A stretch of 64,000 nucleotides of DNA from Platynereis dumerilii (taxonomy: Eukaryota > Annelida > Polychaeta > Phyllodocida > Nereididae). A program made the position numbers and the translations under genes. The stretch lies in NCBI GenBank assembly GCA_026936325.1, contig JAPTHN010000001.1, positions 2,666,001-2,730,000 of the forward strand. Reading direction: 5' to 3'. The notes beneath the pieces were generated by a model, which saw only the letters and a program-made list of their open reading frames with translations, was not told the DNA's origin and searched no databases. Positions 21,994 to 34,125 of the stretch are shown one piece after another (position 1 is the stretch's first letter; every line of letters begins with the position of its first letter).

Positions 21994-24900
21994 CAGAGTG
22001 ATCCCAGTCACTTAATGTTCTGAGAGGTCATTTTGCAACTTACAGAATGCTGGGTGTAGTGTATAAACTATAAAGTGTTGTGTAATTTCTGTTTTGTATC
22101 AATTTTGTTATTGTACTAATCGTATGCACCTGCCCAAATATTATTCAGTAATTTATCCTCTTTTATCATCTGATGTTGTTTTGAGATGAATCTCAGTATT
22201 TGGCAGATATTGTCTTCTATGGCTCTTATGGAGTTTGATCCTTCATATGGTGTCGAAGAATTTGTCCAACAGTCCAATACTCCAAGTGACTTTAAAGTAA
22301 CACAATGTCATTCATTCATCCTAAATTTGATGATTAACAATTGAACATGGTAATTTAAAAAAAAAAAGTTTTTGAATCTTTCACTGGAAGACAAGAAACT
22401 TCAGAAGACAAACCTTGCTATTTTGATGTAGTCAAAGGCTGCCAAATGTTTAAAAATTGTCGGTTTACTCTAAAATGATAACTAGTGTCCAAACTTGTAA
22501 ACTTGCAGAATTTTAGAAGTAAAATTCAGGGCTATAACTATCTTGATGTTTAAACTTGAAAAGTTGTAACCTAGAGTCTAGTCTTGAGTCTGTAGCTGCA
22601 ACATTTGTCTCCACTCCATCACTGTTGGTCACTGGAATCCCAAGCAAATCCCAAGAACTCTGCCAATGCTCTTATGGGTATGGCCCATGCATCAAGTTGG
22701 AGGGCAGATCCCTCAGCTTCCTACTGTTTGGTTGGTTGGGCCATGTAATTGCTCACCTGAGTGTGGGCCACTGTGAGCAATACCAGAAATTGGGCTTGGT
22801 AAACTCATTATAAGGTACTGACCAAGCCAGGGTTTGTTCAAAACATGCTTCAACATTTCTCGCTATAGCTTATGTTCACAACTTCATGCAACACTTAATA
22901 AATAATTTTGCCTGTAGCCAATCAAGATTCTGATGGTAAATCTAAGTGTTCTTTTGTTTATAATAAACTGAACCGAAGATATTATAGTAACATTTGTCAT
23001 AAATGGCTTGCAATGACTTTTTCAATTTCTAAAGTGTGCTATTGAACTTTCATAAAATTATCTTTGATAAGGTGATTGTGTTTCTGAGTTGTTTCAGTTT
23101 ATCTCGATAACATCTGCTAAGAAGTTTCAAGATAACTCTTGGATTATATAATTATCTCATATCTTGAGGAATCTCAGATATTTAGATCCCTTTGACCAAA
23201 TGTAAACAAGGGGGTAACATGACAGTCACATACCCCTCCTTATGTACATAGCAATGTATATCCTAGGATCATTAGAGTTTATTTGGTTTTAAGGATTAAC
23301 TCTTGCTGCAGCAGACCATGTTTTGATTCCATTAGGTCTGATGTCCATTCAATAACATTGTAACATCATGAAGGGTTTGGCTTAAACAGGGGGATCCTAT
23401 TACCCTCATGTTCCTTGATGGTTTTTGGTGAGCATTGGGTGTTCTTGTAATTCTGTTGGTGTCTATCTATCTCACTTTTGAGATCTCAATAATCACAACA
23501 AACTTGAATTTTGATTTGTGCATAGAATCTATAGCTCTTTCTTCTTTTCACATTCAGTGTATTTTCATAAGATGTGCATGGTTTAGAGGATCTCCACATA
23601 TGTCAGGATAAGTGCTGCTGAACAGCGCTAGCTGTGAAGAGACTGGCAGAATTCATGGTCATGCATGAGTATTGAGTAAATTAAGTTCTTTCATGATTAA
23701 ACTTCCAACTTTGGGCTGTTTCTGGTTGTGATATTAGTGACATTCTAAAAAAATACTATGTGATCATAAAGGCTGTAATGTGTCCGTGTAAACTTTCAGG
23801 GCAGTTGTTCCACCACATGTAGTGGCAGTTAGTTGCCTGTCAGTATCTGCTTGTGAATTCTGGCAGAGTTCACTGCCTGTGGCTGTTCACTGCTGTTGCC
23901 TCTTTTGCGTGTATAGAGGGAAAATCTCTTAGTAGTTGTCAAGTATGAACTCTGTATGCAGAGTAAGTATATTCTGTATTGGGTGGATAAGGTTGCAAAG
24001 TGCAGCACTCAGAGGGGAGTTCTTGTTACTCTCACTCAGACACTCACTGTGATTGATCGATGGTCATTGGTGACTGATGATGAGTTGGAGTCAAGTTGCA
24101 ACACAGTCACTGAGTGACCTACATGCGTTATTCATTTACCCCAAGTGAGGGTCTTTTACTTGCCCCTGCACATGACCCATGGTCTGGGGTTGCCAGCAGC
24201 TGCAGGGCTTTTGCAGCAGGGGATCTAGTCATGCTAATGAGGTGGTCCTTCTCACCCCTTATCAGTGCCCTCCATGGATCACTTGGTCCATGCTTCGTCT
24301 TTTGCTCAGGTTGCAACTTGGGTTTCTTCAAACTTTCTTGAAAGTTTCTTCAGGTGAAGTTTGGAGAGTTGGCTCATTGAAGACTTACTTGAAGGTTCCT
24401 GGTTTTCCATACCACTTTTTCACTTCCGGATTTTTCCAATAACGATACCATTCCAATACCTTCCGATACCATTTCCATTGGTCAGACATAGAGCAATGAC
24501 ACCTATCCGGTAGTGGTAGTGGTATGGCCTAGTCCAATACTGCTTTTTTCTGGTATAGGTACCAATTCTGATACCAGGTTTCGGCATTGGGACATCCCCA
24601 GTTTCAGTAAGTTCCATTCTAAAGAGTGGCTATTGAAGTTTTTGTATCCCAAGCTTTGATTCTTTTTCAAAATTAAGGCCTGTGATTTCACAATGTTTCC
24701 TTTTAGTGATTTTCCTTCACTCCGGAGGCTCTTTTTTCATGGTGTCACCGAACTGATGCAAAAGCAAGAGAAGTCGAAGAGGGAATTTAAGCGACTGAGA
24801 TGCTTTTCTTGTTTTCCGCTTTACCACTAAAATCCACCAAGGAACTTTCTCTGTATACTATAGTTTCTAAAATATTTCTCTGTACATATTACCTACCCAC

Positions 24901-25269
24901 CACCACCCCATGCACATTACATAGATATCATGAATATCATAATGCCAGCTGTATGTTCTGCTGTGTTAGATATGACTTTCATCCCTCTCTGTTCTTGTGA
25001 CCTTTCCACTGTTTCAATGGTCCGTTAAATATGGGGGTCTGTCAATGTGCACATGCAATGCAATTCCTGCAGGCAAGCCCAAGTCAGAGAGGTATTTTCA
25101 AGGCATTTTAAGCATTATATCAACTGAATATATTACCATATATTGAAACCAGCCAAGAAATATTACATTTAGGATACTGAAGAAAGATTTTCTGGGAAAA
25201 AAGTTCAGTATTCTGCAGGTTTGTTCACAATGGAAATTAAGGAGTCTTGGTGTGAAATACAAAGAATAA
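21994..25269. other. Unannotated non-coding DNA
   Basis: No exon recognised. A donor-like CAGA|GTAAGT is at 23961 but has no partner I can defend. Weak GATACCA/ATACC words repeat at 24440-24590. Confidence 0.45.
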
Positions 25270-25432
25270 CTGGAAGGTCCCAAGCTGTATTCAGCGAAAT
25301 AGGCTGCAAATCGCTGGGTCCTGCGTTCAATTCCTGCTGCACCTGGGTCACCTGGACTTATGTTTGACAGCAGTTTCAATCATCCTTCTCCTCATTGCTG
25401 TGTCCTATTCCTGTCCTAATAAGCCATCCACA
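25270..25432 (+). mobile_element. SINE family A, diverged and incomplete copy
   Basis: Recognisable parts are the CAAATCGCTGGGTCC head segment, GCAGTTTCAATCATCCTT and TCCTGTCCTAAT body words. The tail is missing or degraded. Confidence 0.6.
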
Positions 25433-25974
25433 CAAGTCATCTTCTTGAGGATAGATTATACCTTTGAAATGTCATAAGTGGTAGCACACTGGGAGAACTT
25501 TGTTAAGAATTCTTCTGACTATTCATTTGAAAGTAAACTTTATATTTATGATTGATAGCTATTGAGGGGAAGAACTTGTTTTGGCAATTTCCTTCCTGAG
25601 TAGAATGGCAGCGTACTTCCTGAGTAGCTCTGAGTTTGTGGAGGACAAGAATCTCAAGAAAACAGGAGGGGGCAGAAGCATGGTCAACACACCTATGGGT
25701 GCACACAAGGTTAGGTGGTGGGGGAGTCAGGTGGCATTCCTGATGTCGGGTCATGACCTTTGTAAGAAAATGCTTTGGCTGCTGCTACCTCTGCTGCTGC
25801 TGCTGACTGAACTTCACCATTATCTGATAAGAGGTGGTAGTGCTGGAAGGGAAGTGGGCACAGGTAGTGCTGCACAGGTAGTGCAAGTGGGTATGGCAAG
25901 CAGGTTGTGACTTGTGAGGTTAGGTGGTCAAAACGTTTAATTGGAACTCTTCTGGAAGGAGCCTCAATTCTGTA

Positions 25975-26190
25975 CATGATGGATGGATTGATGGTTTGGG
26001 CTTTACTTCCTGTAATCATGCACTCTGTAGGCTAATTAGGACAGGAGGAGGACACAGCAATGAGGCGAATGATTATTGAAACTGCTGTCCAACATAAGCC
26101 AATGCAGGTGACCCGGCCAAAGTTAGAATCGAACACAGGACCAAGCGATTGGCAGCCCAGAAAGCTGTGAACCAGCTAACCCCCCTGTTT
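25975..26190 (-). mobile_element. SINE family A copy, reverse orientation
   Basis: The reverse complement contains the head (CCAATCGCTTGGTCC), TTTCAATAATCATTC, TCCTCCTCCTGTCCTAATT and a degraded ACGTAAAG-like tail with CATC repeats. The A box is weak. Confidence 0.7.
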
Positions 26191-26714
26191 TTGTTTACAG
26201 GAAATTAATTTTCAATAGTTTATGTAATATAAGACCTACTTTACATGTTATTGAAAAACAACACAGAAATGCCCAGACAGATCGAAAGAGGGAAACAAAG
26301 AAAGGGAATTGGGATAAAGAGAGGTCTGAAGATTCTATCAGAATCATAAGGGGTACACAGATTTGAAAGTAATATTACCTATGGATCTTGCTCTTGGATC
26401 TTGGTATACCCTGACCTTGTGTTGTTATTGTTTGCTGACCTAGGCATAACATGGTCATTTTGGGTCCTAAACTTCCTGCCTTCGAATTACAACCCACTGC
26501 ACAAAGGATTTTGATCAAAGACTCGTGACAAAAGCCTCCAGTTGGACAATGCTGTTTGGTCAGGATGATATACATCAAATGGTCTCCTATGTAGGAACAT
26601 AGTCTTCATAATATTGCATGGTTAAAAAATAAATGATTGTGTATTTATGTGATCGCACATCAAGCAATTAGAGCAATTTATATACCCCCAACATAATTAT
26701 CTCAATATATATAT

Positions 26715-26912
26715 TATATGTGAAGGGGTTAGCTCAGTTGGTAATTCTCTGGGCTGCCAATCGCTTGGTCCCAGGTTCTGTTCCTAATCTTGTTGGACAC
26801 CTGTATTTTGGTTGGACAGCAATTTCAATCATCCTTGGCCTCATGGTTGTGTCCTCTTCCTGGCCTAATTAGCCAACCAATGCAGAATGTAAACCCCAAT
26901 CATCCGTCCATC
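26715..26912 (+). mobile_element. SINE family A copy with a well kept A box
   Basis: The head reads GGGTTAGCTCAGTTGG, a near-perfect tRNA A box; the B box (GGTTCTGTTCC) is degraded. Body and tail match family A and end in CATC words. It is not a functional tRNA gene because the anticodon arm and acceptor stem do not close. Confidence 0.75.
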
Positions 26913-26994
26913 ATTTATGTGATCACATATGAGGCAATAAGATAAATGGTATTTGAACCTTTAGAACCTTCCTCTATTTGTGGAGATATTACTC

Positions 26995-27199
26995 GGGGGA
27001 GGGTTGGTCTGGCGGTAGCGTGTCGGACTTCCAATCGCTGGGTCCAGGGTGCGAATCCAGCTCTTGCCGGGTCACCTGGGCCTATGTCACACGGCTGTTT
27101 TAATCATCCTTTGCCTCATTGCCATGTCCTCCTCCTGTCCTAATTAGCCTACCAAGTGCATAAATACAGGACGTAAAGCCCCACTCATCCATCCATCAA
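26995..27199 (+). mobile_element. SINE family A copy with 14-bp target duplication
   Basis: Head, body and CATAAATACAGGACGTAAAG tail are well kept. TGGAGATATTACTC occurs at 26981-26994 and again at 27200-27213, a perfect target duplication. It lies 80 bases from another copy of the same family. Confidence 0.88.
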
Positions 27200-27894
27200 T
27201 GGAGATATTACTCTCCAGACACCCCCCCCCCATCCTCCATGTTCCCATTATAAGTTGCCACTGTAACTCATCTTGCATATATATGAAACACACAAGTTTG
27301 TAAAGCCACTGAAGTGGCCAGGAGTGAATGTTTAGGGAGGGAATTAAAGCAGGTGGGGAGAGGTGGGCAAGGTGGTCCTGTTTGGTAAATATTTGCTTTG
27401 GTGAGGATTAGATGCTTACCTGGCTGATGGCCATGACCTGGCGAGGAAAGGTGTGAGGTGAGGGTGATGGCCTCATCTTGTGTGACTCAGTGACTGTGTT
27501 ATTGCTGTGGTACCATGGTACTGGTGCTATGATGCTGTGGTGCAGGTGCTATAGGGCATGGTACTGGTGCTGCTGGAAGTTCTGGCACCACCATTGAATA
27601 GCATTGAGATTGTATGTCCATCAACTCAACATGGAATTGTGCAGACCCTCCTGAATGGTGCATGGTATGTGCAATGTGGCATCCTCATAGTGGAAAGGTG
27701 ATCATCCCATACCACCCTGGTAAATCCCATTCATCATCTGTGACAACTGAGCTTTCAAGAACTCAGAGGGCTGCACTTTCCATTACTTTCCATTATGGTG
27801 ATGCATTTCTCCTTGATGTGTGCGAATCAACTTCTTGTCGGTTGTTCTATCGATGTCAACCGATTATCGAACATTTATCCATCGATTATCTATC

Positions 27895-28255
27895 ATTTTA
27901 TTACTCCATAATATTATCCTTACTCTTTCTTACTTTCTTTCTGTTTTTCCTTTTTGTTTATTAATTTATTTACTCCCTCTCTCTGTCTTTCTTCCCTCTT
28001 CTTTGTTGAGTCTGCTTTTCTGCTAATGTATTCTTCTCTCTTTTCGCTGTATTTATTCTTCCTTTCTATCTACCTTTCTATCTACCTTTCTATCTTTATT
28101 TCTTCTTTCTTCACACTTGTCGTCTCTATAGTCCTTCTTTCTTTCCTTCTTATTTTGTGTCTAATTTCTTTCTTCTTCACTTCTTTCCTCTTTTGTTTCT
28201 TCCTCTTCAGGCTCTCCTCTCTTCCTTTGTTGCTTCCTTCTTGCATTCCTTATCA
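27895..28255 (+). repeat. Polypyrimidine low-complexity tract
   Basis: About 360 bases are mostly T and C, with CTTTCTATCTAC units at 28065-28100. The open frames here are F/L/S-rich artefacts of composition. Confidence 0.85.
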
Positions 28256-28259
28256 CATG

Positions 28260-29750
28260 TAGTCTAAATCTTCTTGATTGAATTTAGGTATCTTTTCCTC
28301 CCTTTCTGCAAGTTCCTTGATATTTGATCTGTAAACATACTTTGGTATTACAACAGTGGGCAAGAGTCAACTGCCTACTGTTGCTGGATGACAGTCAAAT
28401 AAGCAGTGGCTGTGTTAATTGTCTGAGTATTGGTAGGGAACATGTCCAGCTGAAGTGTCAATAAACAACTTGGCTAGTGCTGAAATCCCCGAGTGGCCAC
28501 CAAGATTTGTTTGGCTTAGATAGCTCACTTGTGCCATGAAGCAATAGCTCAGTGTGAAGCAAGTTACAGGTAGATCTGTGGAGGGCTGTTAGATGATGAA
28601 GCATAATATAGACAAGTTCAGATTTTGTTGCATTGTAATATACTTAAGAAATTGTATTAATTATTGTATTAACACAGCCAGAAGCTGGTTTGATGTCCGG
28701 TAAACGTATAGGGGAAAATGCATATGATTATGTTGCTTTGAGTCCACCTTGTAGGCCTATATTACTCATTGATTACAATATCAGTATTATTTGCACAGTC
28801 GATGTTATATTGGCCTGAACTCCAACTGGCTTGAAAGATATACATGTACTGCCTGGCAGAGGCAATGATGAGATGACCAAGCTATGAGTCCTTCAGTCAC
28901 TCTTTCTGTTTTGCTTATCTCAGCACAACATATCCCATGCATATTCCAACACTGCAACACTTCACTGGGTAGCTGACTTAACTTGTATTTATTATTTCTT
29001 GGTGGGAAAGGTGTGAAAGTGAAAACGTGTGGCTTGTTTTCTTAGAGCAAAGTGATATCTGGGGCTAAGTGGGTCTCCTTGGCTCATACGAGTCAAAGCT
29101 GAATGTATGAGACTCGAAAATCCAAAGCTTCTGGGGGGGAATTTTGCATACTCTCATGTGATGTGATGTATCCTATTGCTGTTAGTACACTCCCAAAGTT
29201 AAATTTATTGTAGGTCTACAGTTGATATGCACAGATTTTATTAGATTACACAGTTTTTCTATGTAGTACATGTTTGTTGAGTTATTGTCTTCAAAGCAAG
29301 GGCTGGAATTTGATGTTGAAAACAACTTAATAAAACTGCTTGAAAAACAAGCTAATGCACTGACATCAAGTAACTAAGTTAACTGCAGTAATATGACTTC
29401 AGCCTGCAGGCAGAGTGGCCTGCAGTATCATACCAGCTATGCACATTGTGCAGGAGCCCCAGTAAATTGGGTGAAGGATGATTGAAACAGCCGTCAAATG
29501 TTTGCCTCCTCCCCTCCTCTTGCTCTCTTCTTTCACATGTAGCTTCAGCAGCAAGTTTTGAGGCTTTTAGTTTTTCTGGGTAATGGTTTTCTCAAAAACC
29601 CTTGAAAATTTGCTTCCTCTTGTAAAAATTCGGTACTCAACAGATTTTTTGAAATTTTTAATTTCCCTCAAAGTTTTGACAAAATACAACTAGCAGGAAG
29701 CTGGATGTAGACTGTGTACAACGGTGTACATGTTATATCATTGTGTAAAC
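28260..29750. other. Unannotated non-coding DNA
   Basis: No gene recognised apart from a SINE fragment at 29470-29500. Confidence 0.5.
29470..29500 (-). mobile_element. Fragment of SINE family A body
   Basis: The reverse complement reads as a GGCTGTTTCAATCATCCTT body fragment. Head and tail are absent. Confidence 0.45.
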
Positions 29751-29759
29751 TGGAAATAG

Positions 29760-30115
29760 GATTCCCCAGACAAGAGATTCCGGGAATCAGGCTGATAAAA
29801 GTCTATATCAATGAGTGTGACATGGCTGTGGCATTAATTGAGGCATTAATTGAGAGGGCATCATTTAGCTGTTGGAGATCCGAGGCATCTATCAGGGCAA
29901 GTGGTGGATCGTGGTGGTTAAGTGTAAGTCTTATTAGCTCAGCATAAACTCAGCATAAAACTAACATCTGAGACAGGTGGCTAAAGATCACTAGGAGCGA
30001 TTCTCAACAGATTCTGGACTGCAGGTAGTCGACCATCTATCAGGTGGTCAGAAACTTCTGATTTCGCCCACCTGGCGAGCTTGACTGTTGCTGTATAGCA
30101 GGACTGTTGCTGCAT
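29760..30115. promoter_or_regulatory. Possible regulatory block with paired GCATTAATTGAG words
   Basis: GGCATTAATTGAG occurs twice in tandem near 29830-29856. Nearby are TGATAAAA and CTATCAG (GATA-like), CAAGTGG (NK-like), and CAGGTGG words. The combination resembles a developmental enhancer, but every word is short. Confidence 0.25.
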
Positions 30116-30429
30116 AGTAGAACCAACTGCAACAGCACAAGCATCAGCAACAACATCAGCAAGTTTCAGCATCTTAAACAGCAGAATCATCAGCAATATC
30201 ATTCAACACTCAACAGCATCTACAATGCTGCATTAACATAGATGTATATCAAACTTGCAACATCCTGGAAACTGTTGATTTTGTCTCGTACATGTAACTA
30301 AGATTACTCACATTGTTCAGATGAAGTATCTTGTGGCACTCAGAAGTTCTAAATGTTCGAATATTTCAGAATTCGTGACTGATACCATGTGCAACACCAA
30401 CTACACAAGTTATGCTGTTTGTATCATCT

Positions 30430-31040
30430 AGTATCATTGACAACATCTGTATCAACAGCTCCTGTATCAATGACACCAACTCTCCTATTAACAATATCAG
30501 TCATTGTGTCAATAGGACTCCTACTCCTGTATCAACAACCATGGCTGTATCAATAACATTAGCTCCTGTGTCAGTAACATTGGCTTCTGTATCAACAACA
30601 TTAGCTTCTGGATCAATAACACAACATCTGTTTCAGTTATAGTTTCTGTATCAACAATACTAGTTCTGTATCGATGACAATAGCTACTGAATCAGCAACA
30701 TCAGCTGTATCAACATCACCCAACTTCTCAACTTCTGTTTCAATCTCACAAGCTTCTGTGTCAACAACATTAGCTTCTGTATCATCAACAGTAGCTTGTT
30801 TTTCAACAATACTATCTCCTGTATCAATGACACAAGCTACTGTATCAATAACATTAATTATCTCATGTATAAATGACTCAGCCTGTATCAACTGTATTAG
30901 CACCTCAACTGTATTAGCACCGTGTCAATGACATCAGCTCCAGTATCTATATCACCAGCTCCTGTATCAACAACATTAGCTCATGTATCAATGACATCAG
31001 CTCATGTATCATTGACACAGCTCCTGTATCACCAGCATAA
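30430..31040 (+). repeat. Degenerate 21-bp minisatellite, GCTTCTGTATCAACAACATTA type
   Basis: The unit is 21 bases, a multiple of three, so frames on both strands stay open for 75-90 codons; the forward frame reads ASVSTTL-like heptads. Units are diverged and interrupted by stops, and I see no splice or start signals. CAG/CAA-type words extend upstream to 30115. Confidence 0.75.
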
Positions 31041-31044
31041 CTCA

Positions 31045-32670
31045 GCAGCAGCATGATCAAGTAAGGAGTGTGACAACCTGTAACTTGATAGCCATCATAG
31101 CTGCTGCTGGAGCTGCTGCTGCTGTTGGTGCTGATGCTAGATCCACGTGTCTGTCCCTAGACTCCTACAGTGCCTTACTCAAGGGAGAGAGTGGGTGTAG
31201 GGGAGAGAGAGAGAGTGGTAGTCACACTAACTTTCACACTTTGGAAGGATGAGCAGCATGCAGGAATGATACAGTGATACAATAATGCAAACTTAAAATG
31301 CATGGTAGCTCATAGTTGATTATCATCTACAAGTTGATCACAATGCAATTATCACATCATTAATTGCATACAAGGATTATAAAACTTCATTTGAAAGACT
31401 TATTATTTCAAGGACTTTTGCTTAATTGTGTCAGTTGTGGTAAATAGGTTTACTTCATTTTGGACTTCTTTGAACTACACACATAGGATTTATTATCAAT
31501 CATCAATTATTAAATTTTGTGGTGGGTAAGATTTACACATTACTATGATTTGCATCTGTTTTACCTCAGTTTTTTTGGCTTGTTTACAAGGTTAGATAAT
31601 ATTATTAAAATCTTGATCATTTTGCATAATTGACATATTTGATCATGTTGTGAGTGCAATGATATTACCTGAATCTAAACTTGGCATCAAGGTGCTTGCC
31701 ACATGGTTATATGCTTTTCTTGTATTGGGTCTTGGCATAGGAAGCAAGTCAACCAACTGTTTGATTCTGCGGAATTCACCTGGCCCACCTGGGCACATAC
31801 AAAATACTATAAAGCTTAGGAACTGCAGCTATGGCTCTTGCTGAGTTGCTGCCTGTGCTATATTTTCACTGTTATCAAATATATATTTTGTTTGTGTTTT
31901 GAATTGCATCACGCCCTAGCATGTCGTTATAAGTCTATCTTATGGGTCTTTGAGCAAAGGGGAATTCTGTGCGCAGAATAAATCAACTTCGCATAATTCT
32001 GTTTAACAGCGTGGGTGATCTATATAAACACTATGCATGGGAGTTTACATGCACACCCAGCCTCGTAATGTGTACATTGAGAATCCATGCAGCTCTGAGA
32101 CAGTGAAGGATCTATTCCAGTCTAAAAGAGCACCTTTTATGCCATTTATGCACTCTGCATGCTACTGGAAATGATTGTGATTAGTACCATATCTTGGAGG
32201 TGGGATACTTAGTGATTTGTGTTTACAAACTTGGAGCTACCTTGTTGGAGGACATTATTGCCAGGTATACTGACACTGTCTGCCAAGGCAAAACACATTT
32301 TTGTCTGAATTTATAAATTAAAGGGTTAAGAGTGATTATATCAGGGTCCATTTTTATGTATACATGTATATTTATTAAAATTTTGCTGGAAAAGCTTTGC
32401 ATACCTTGCAAAAAACCTGAAAGATATGCAGATTTTTTTTTTTTTTGGACAACTCAGACATTGGTTCTTTATCATTTGTTGCAAGTTATCAGATTCTGTC
32501 AGCATTTTTTGTCCATTTTGCCACCAATACCAATTCCTAAAATGTGTGCAGATCTAAGACGATTAACCAACCACCTATCATTTTGGTGGTCTCTCGGTAC
32601 ATATTAGTAAGTTCATAATGTAATTGATAGGCAATCATTTAGGTAATAGTTGACACGATTTCTTTCTTTT
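31045..32670. other. Unannotated AT-rich DNA
   Basis: No gene recognised. GCTGCTGCTGG words at 31100 are short. Confidence 0.45.
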
Positions 32671-32674
32671 ACAG

Positions 32675-32752
32675 ATATCTTGGACCAAGTCCAGCAGCTT
32701 GCCCCACCAAGAGACCAGTGCCTTCATGTTAGTGCCTTCATACTGACCATAG
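32675..32752 (+). other. Candidate 78-base exon, one open frame
   Basis: A strong acceptor (TTTCTTTCTTTTACAG, ending 32674) and a consensus donor (AG|GTGAGT at 32753) bracket 78 bases. Only the third frame is open; it reads I-L-D-Q-V-Q-Q-L-A-P-P-R-D-Q-C-L-H-V and on to a Leu-Thr-Ile end. Both ends would be phase 2-in/1-left style boundaries that keep a downstream frame, because 78 is a multiple of three. I do not recognise the peptide. It contains a short internal repeat (AGTGCCTTCAT twice). It may be an exon of an unknown + strand gene, an upstream non-coding mef2 exon, or chance splice-like sites. Confidence 0.3.
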
Positions 32753-32954
32753 GTGAGTGCCCTACCCATACTAATCATCGTCTATTGTTTTCTCTGTGGG
32801 TTAGCTATATAGTAGCTATGGTATTGTGGTGTTTCTAATATTTTGGCACTCTATGTTGTAATTGTCATATATACATTATGGCATAAGGAGGGGGGCTTTG
32901 CAGTTTAACAAAAATATTTTCATGTAAAATTTGTTTGGGTGTGTCATAATGGGA

Positions 32955-33045
32955 CTAACTGACTGCCTGACAGAATCAGAGAAAGACTGACTGACTGCCT
33001 GACTAGCTAGCTGAATGACTTGACTGAATGACTGGCTGTATAGTT
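32955..33045 (+). repeat. Degenerate GACT/GCCTGACT repeat
   Basis: GACTGACTGCCTGAC and TGAATGACT words repeat over about 90 bases. Confidence 0.7.
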
Positions 33046-33049
33046 GTGA

Positions 33050-34110
33050 ATATATCTTAATAATATCCAATGGATACACACATTTGTAATTTGTATTTTT
33101 ATAGTCCTTATTCCTTCTGTATAGGAATATTGCTGACCGAAATATAAAATTGATTTAAAAAATGTTCTCTTTTGGGCTAATTAATTTTGTTTCAAACCAC
33201 CTTCTGTGAATAAATGTTGAAAAAAACAAATATGTCACACTAAAAGATATATCAGAAGGAATTTTTGGCTGACTAAGCTCCATGGTAGACTTTTAGACCC
33301 TTGATCTATTTAATTTTGTGGGGGAGGACAGTTTGGGAACATGCGATTCCAGCAAAGGCGCCTTACATTCTATATCTGAATGCCAGACAGTGCTGAATGA
33401 TAGGCTTATAATCTTTTTTGTCAGATTTAGGCTTTTTATGACAGTTTTTTGTCACATGTTTTTGTCCCTCAGATCAAATAAAACAGGCTAAATATAGCCC
33501 CAGTCATGGTTGGAACACCTATGTTTAGACCTGTTTAAACAACCTGGCATAAAAAAGGAAGAACTACAAAGAAAAATAAAATGTAGAAAAATAGGTTCAC
33601 AAATTGAGCTCCCACCAGGAGTTACTATCATGTTTTATTATCTGATGTTCATTTTAATATGACTTCATTATCAAGAGATTAAATAGGGCGTCACTCCATT
33701 GTTATTACACATTTCTCCATGTTGTACTGGTAGTCCTGACACTGTGTTTTAGCCTACATTTTAGACCATCTGATTTATCGATGATTTAGGACATTTCTAC
33801 TTTTTTAATTTCTACTTTTTTATGAAAGGTCTATATCTGAACAGGTCATTGTCCTATAAGTATGTCCAATGAGCTGCCAGTTTGTGAGGGCGAGCAATAC
33901 TTGCCCAAATCCATGATCCAGATGTTATGGCTTTTCAAATGGCATATCTTGGAACCATTGGTTTTAGTACATGTATAATATATGTATTTCATCTTCTCAA
34001 ATTTTTTAACTCTTCTCCTAATTTGTTAGGGCTGAGGGTTAGCTGTAACTTGTAAAAAAAAATAAAATAAAATAAATCAATTGCCACTACGTTCAAGTAA
34101 TTTTGCTTTT
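33050..34110. other. Unannotated AT-rich DNA
   Basis: No gene recognised. Confidence 0.5.
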
Positions 34111-34125
34111 ATTTAGCAATCATGA

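Noticed and set aside
26715-26790. A possible tRNA gene with a good A box
   Set aside because: The B box is degraded and the stems do not close; the following body and tail show it is a SINE head.
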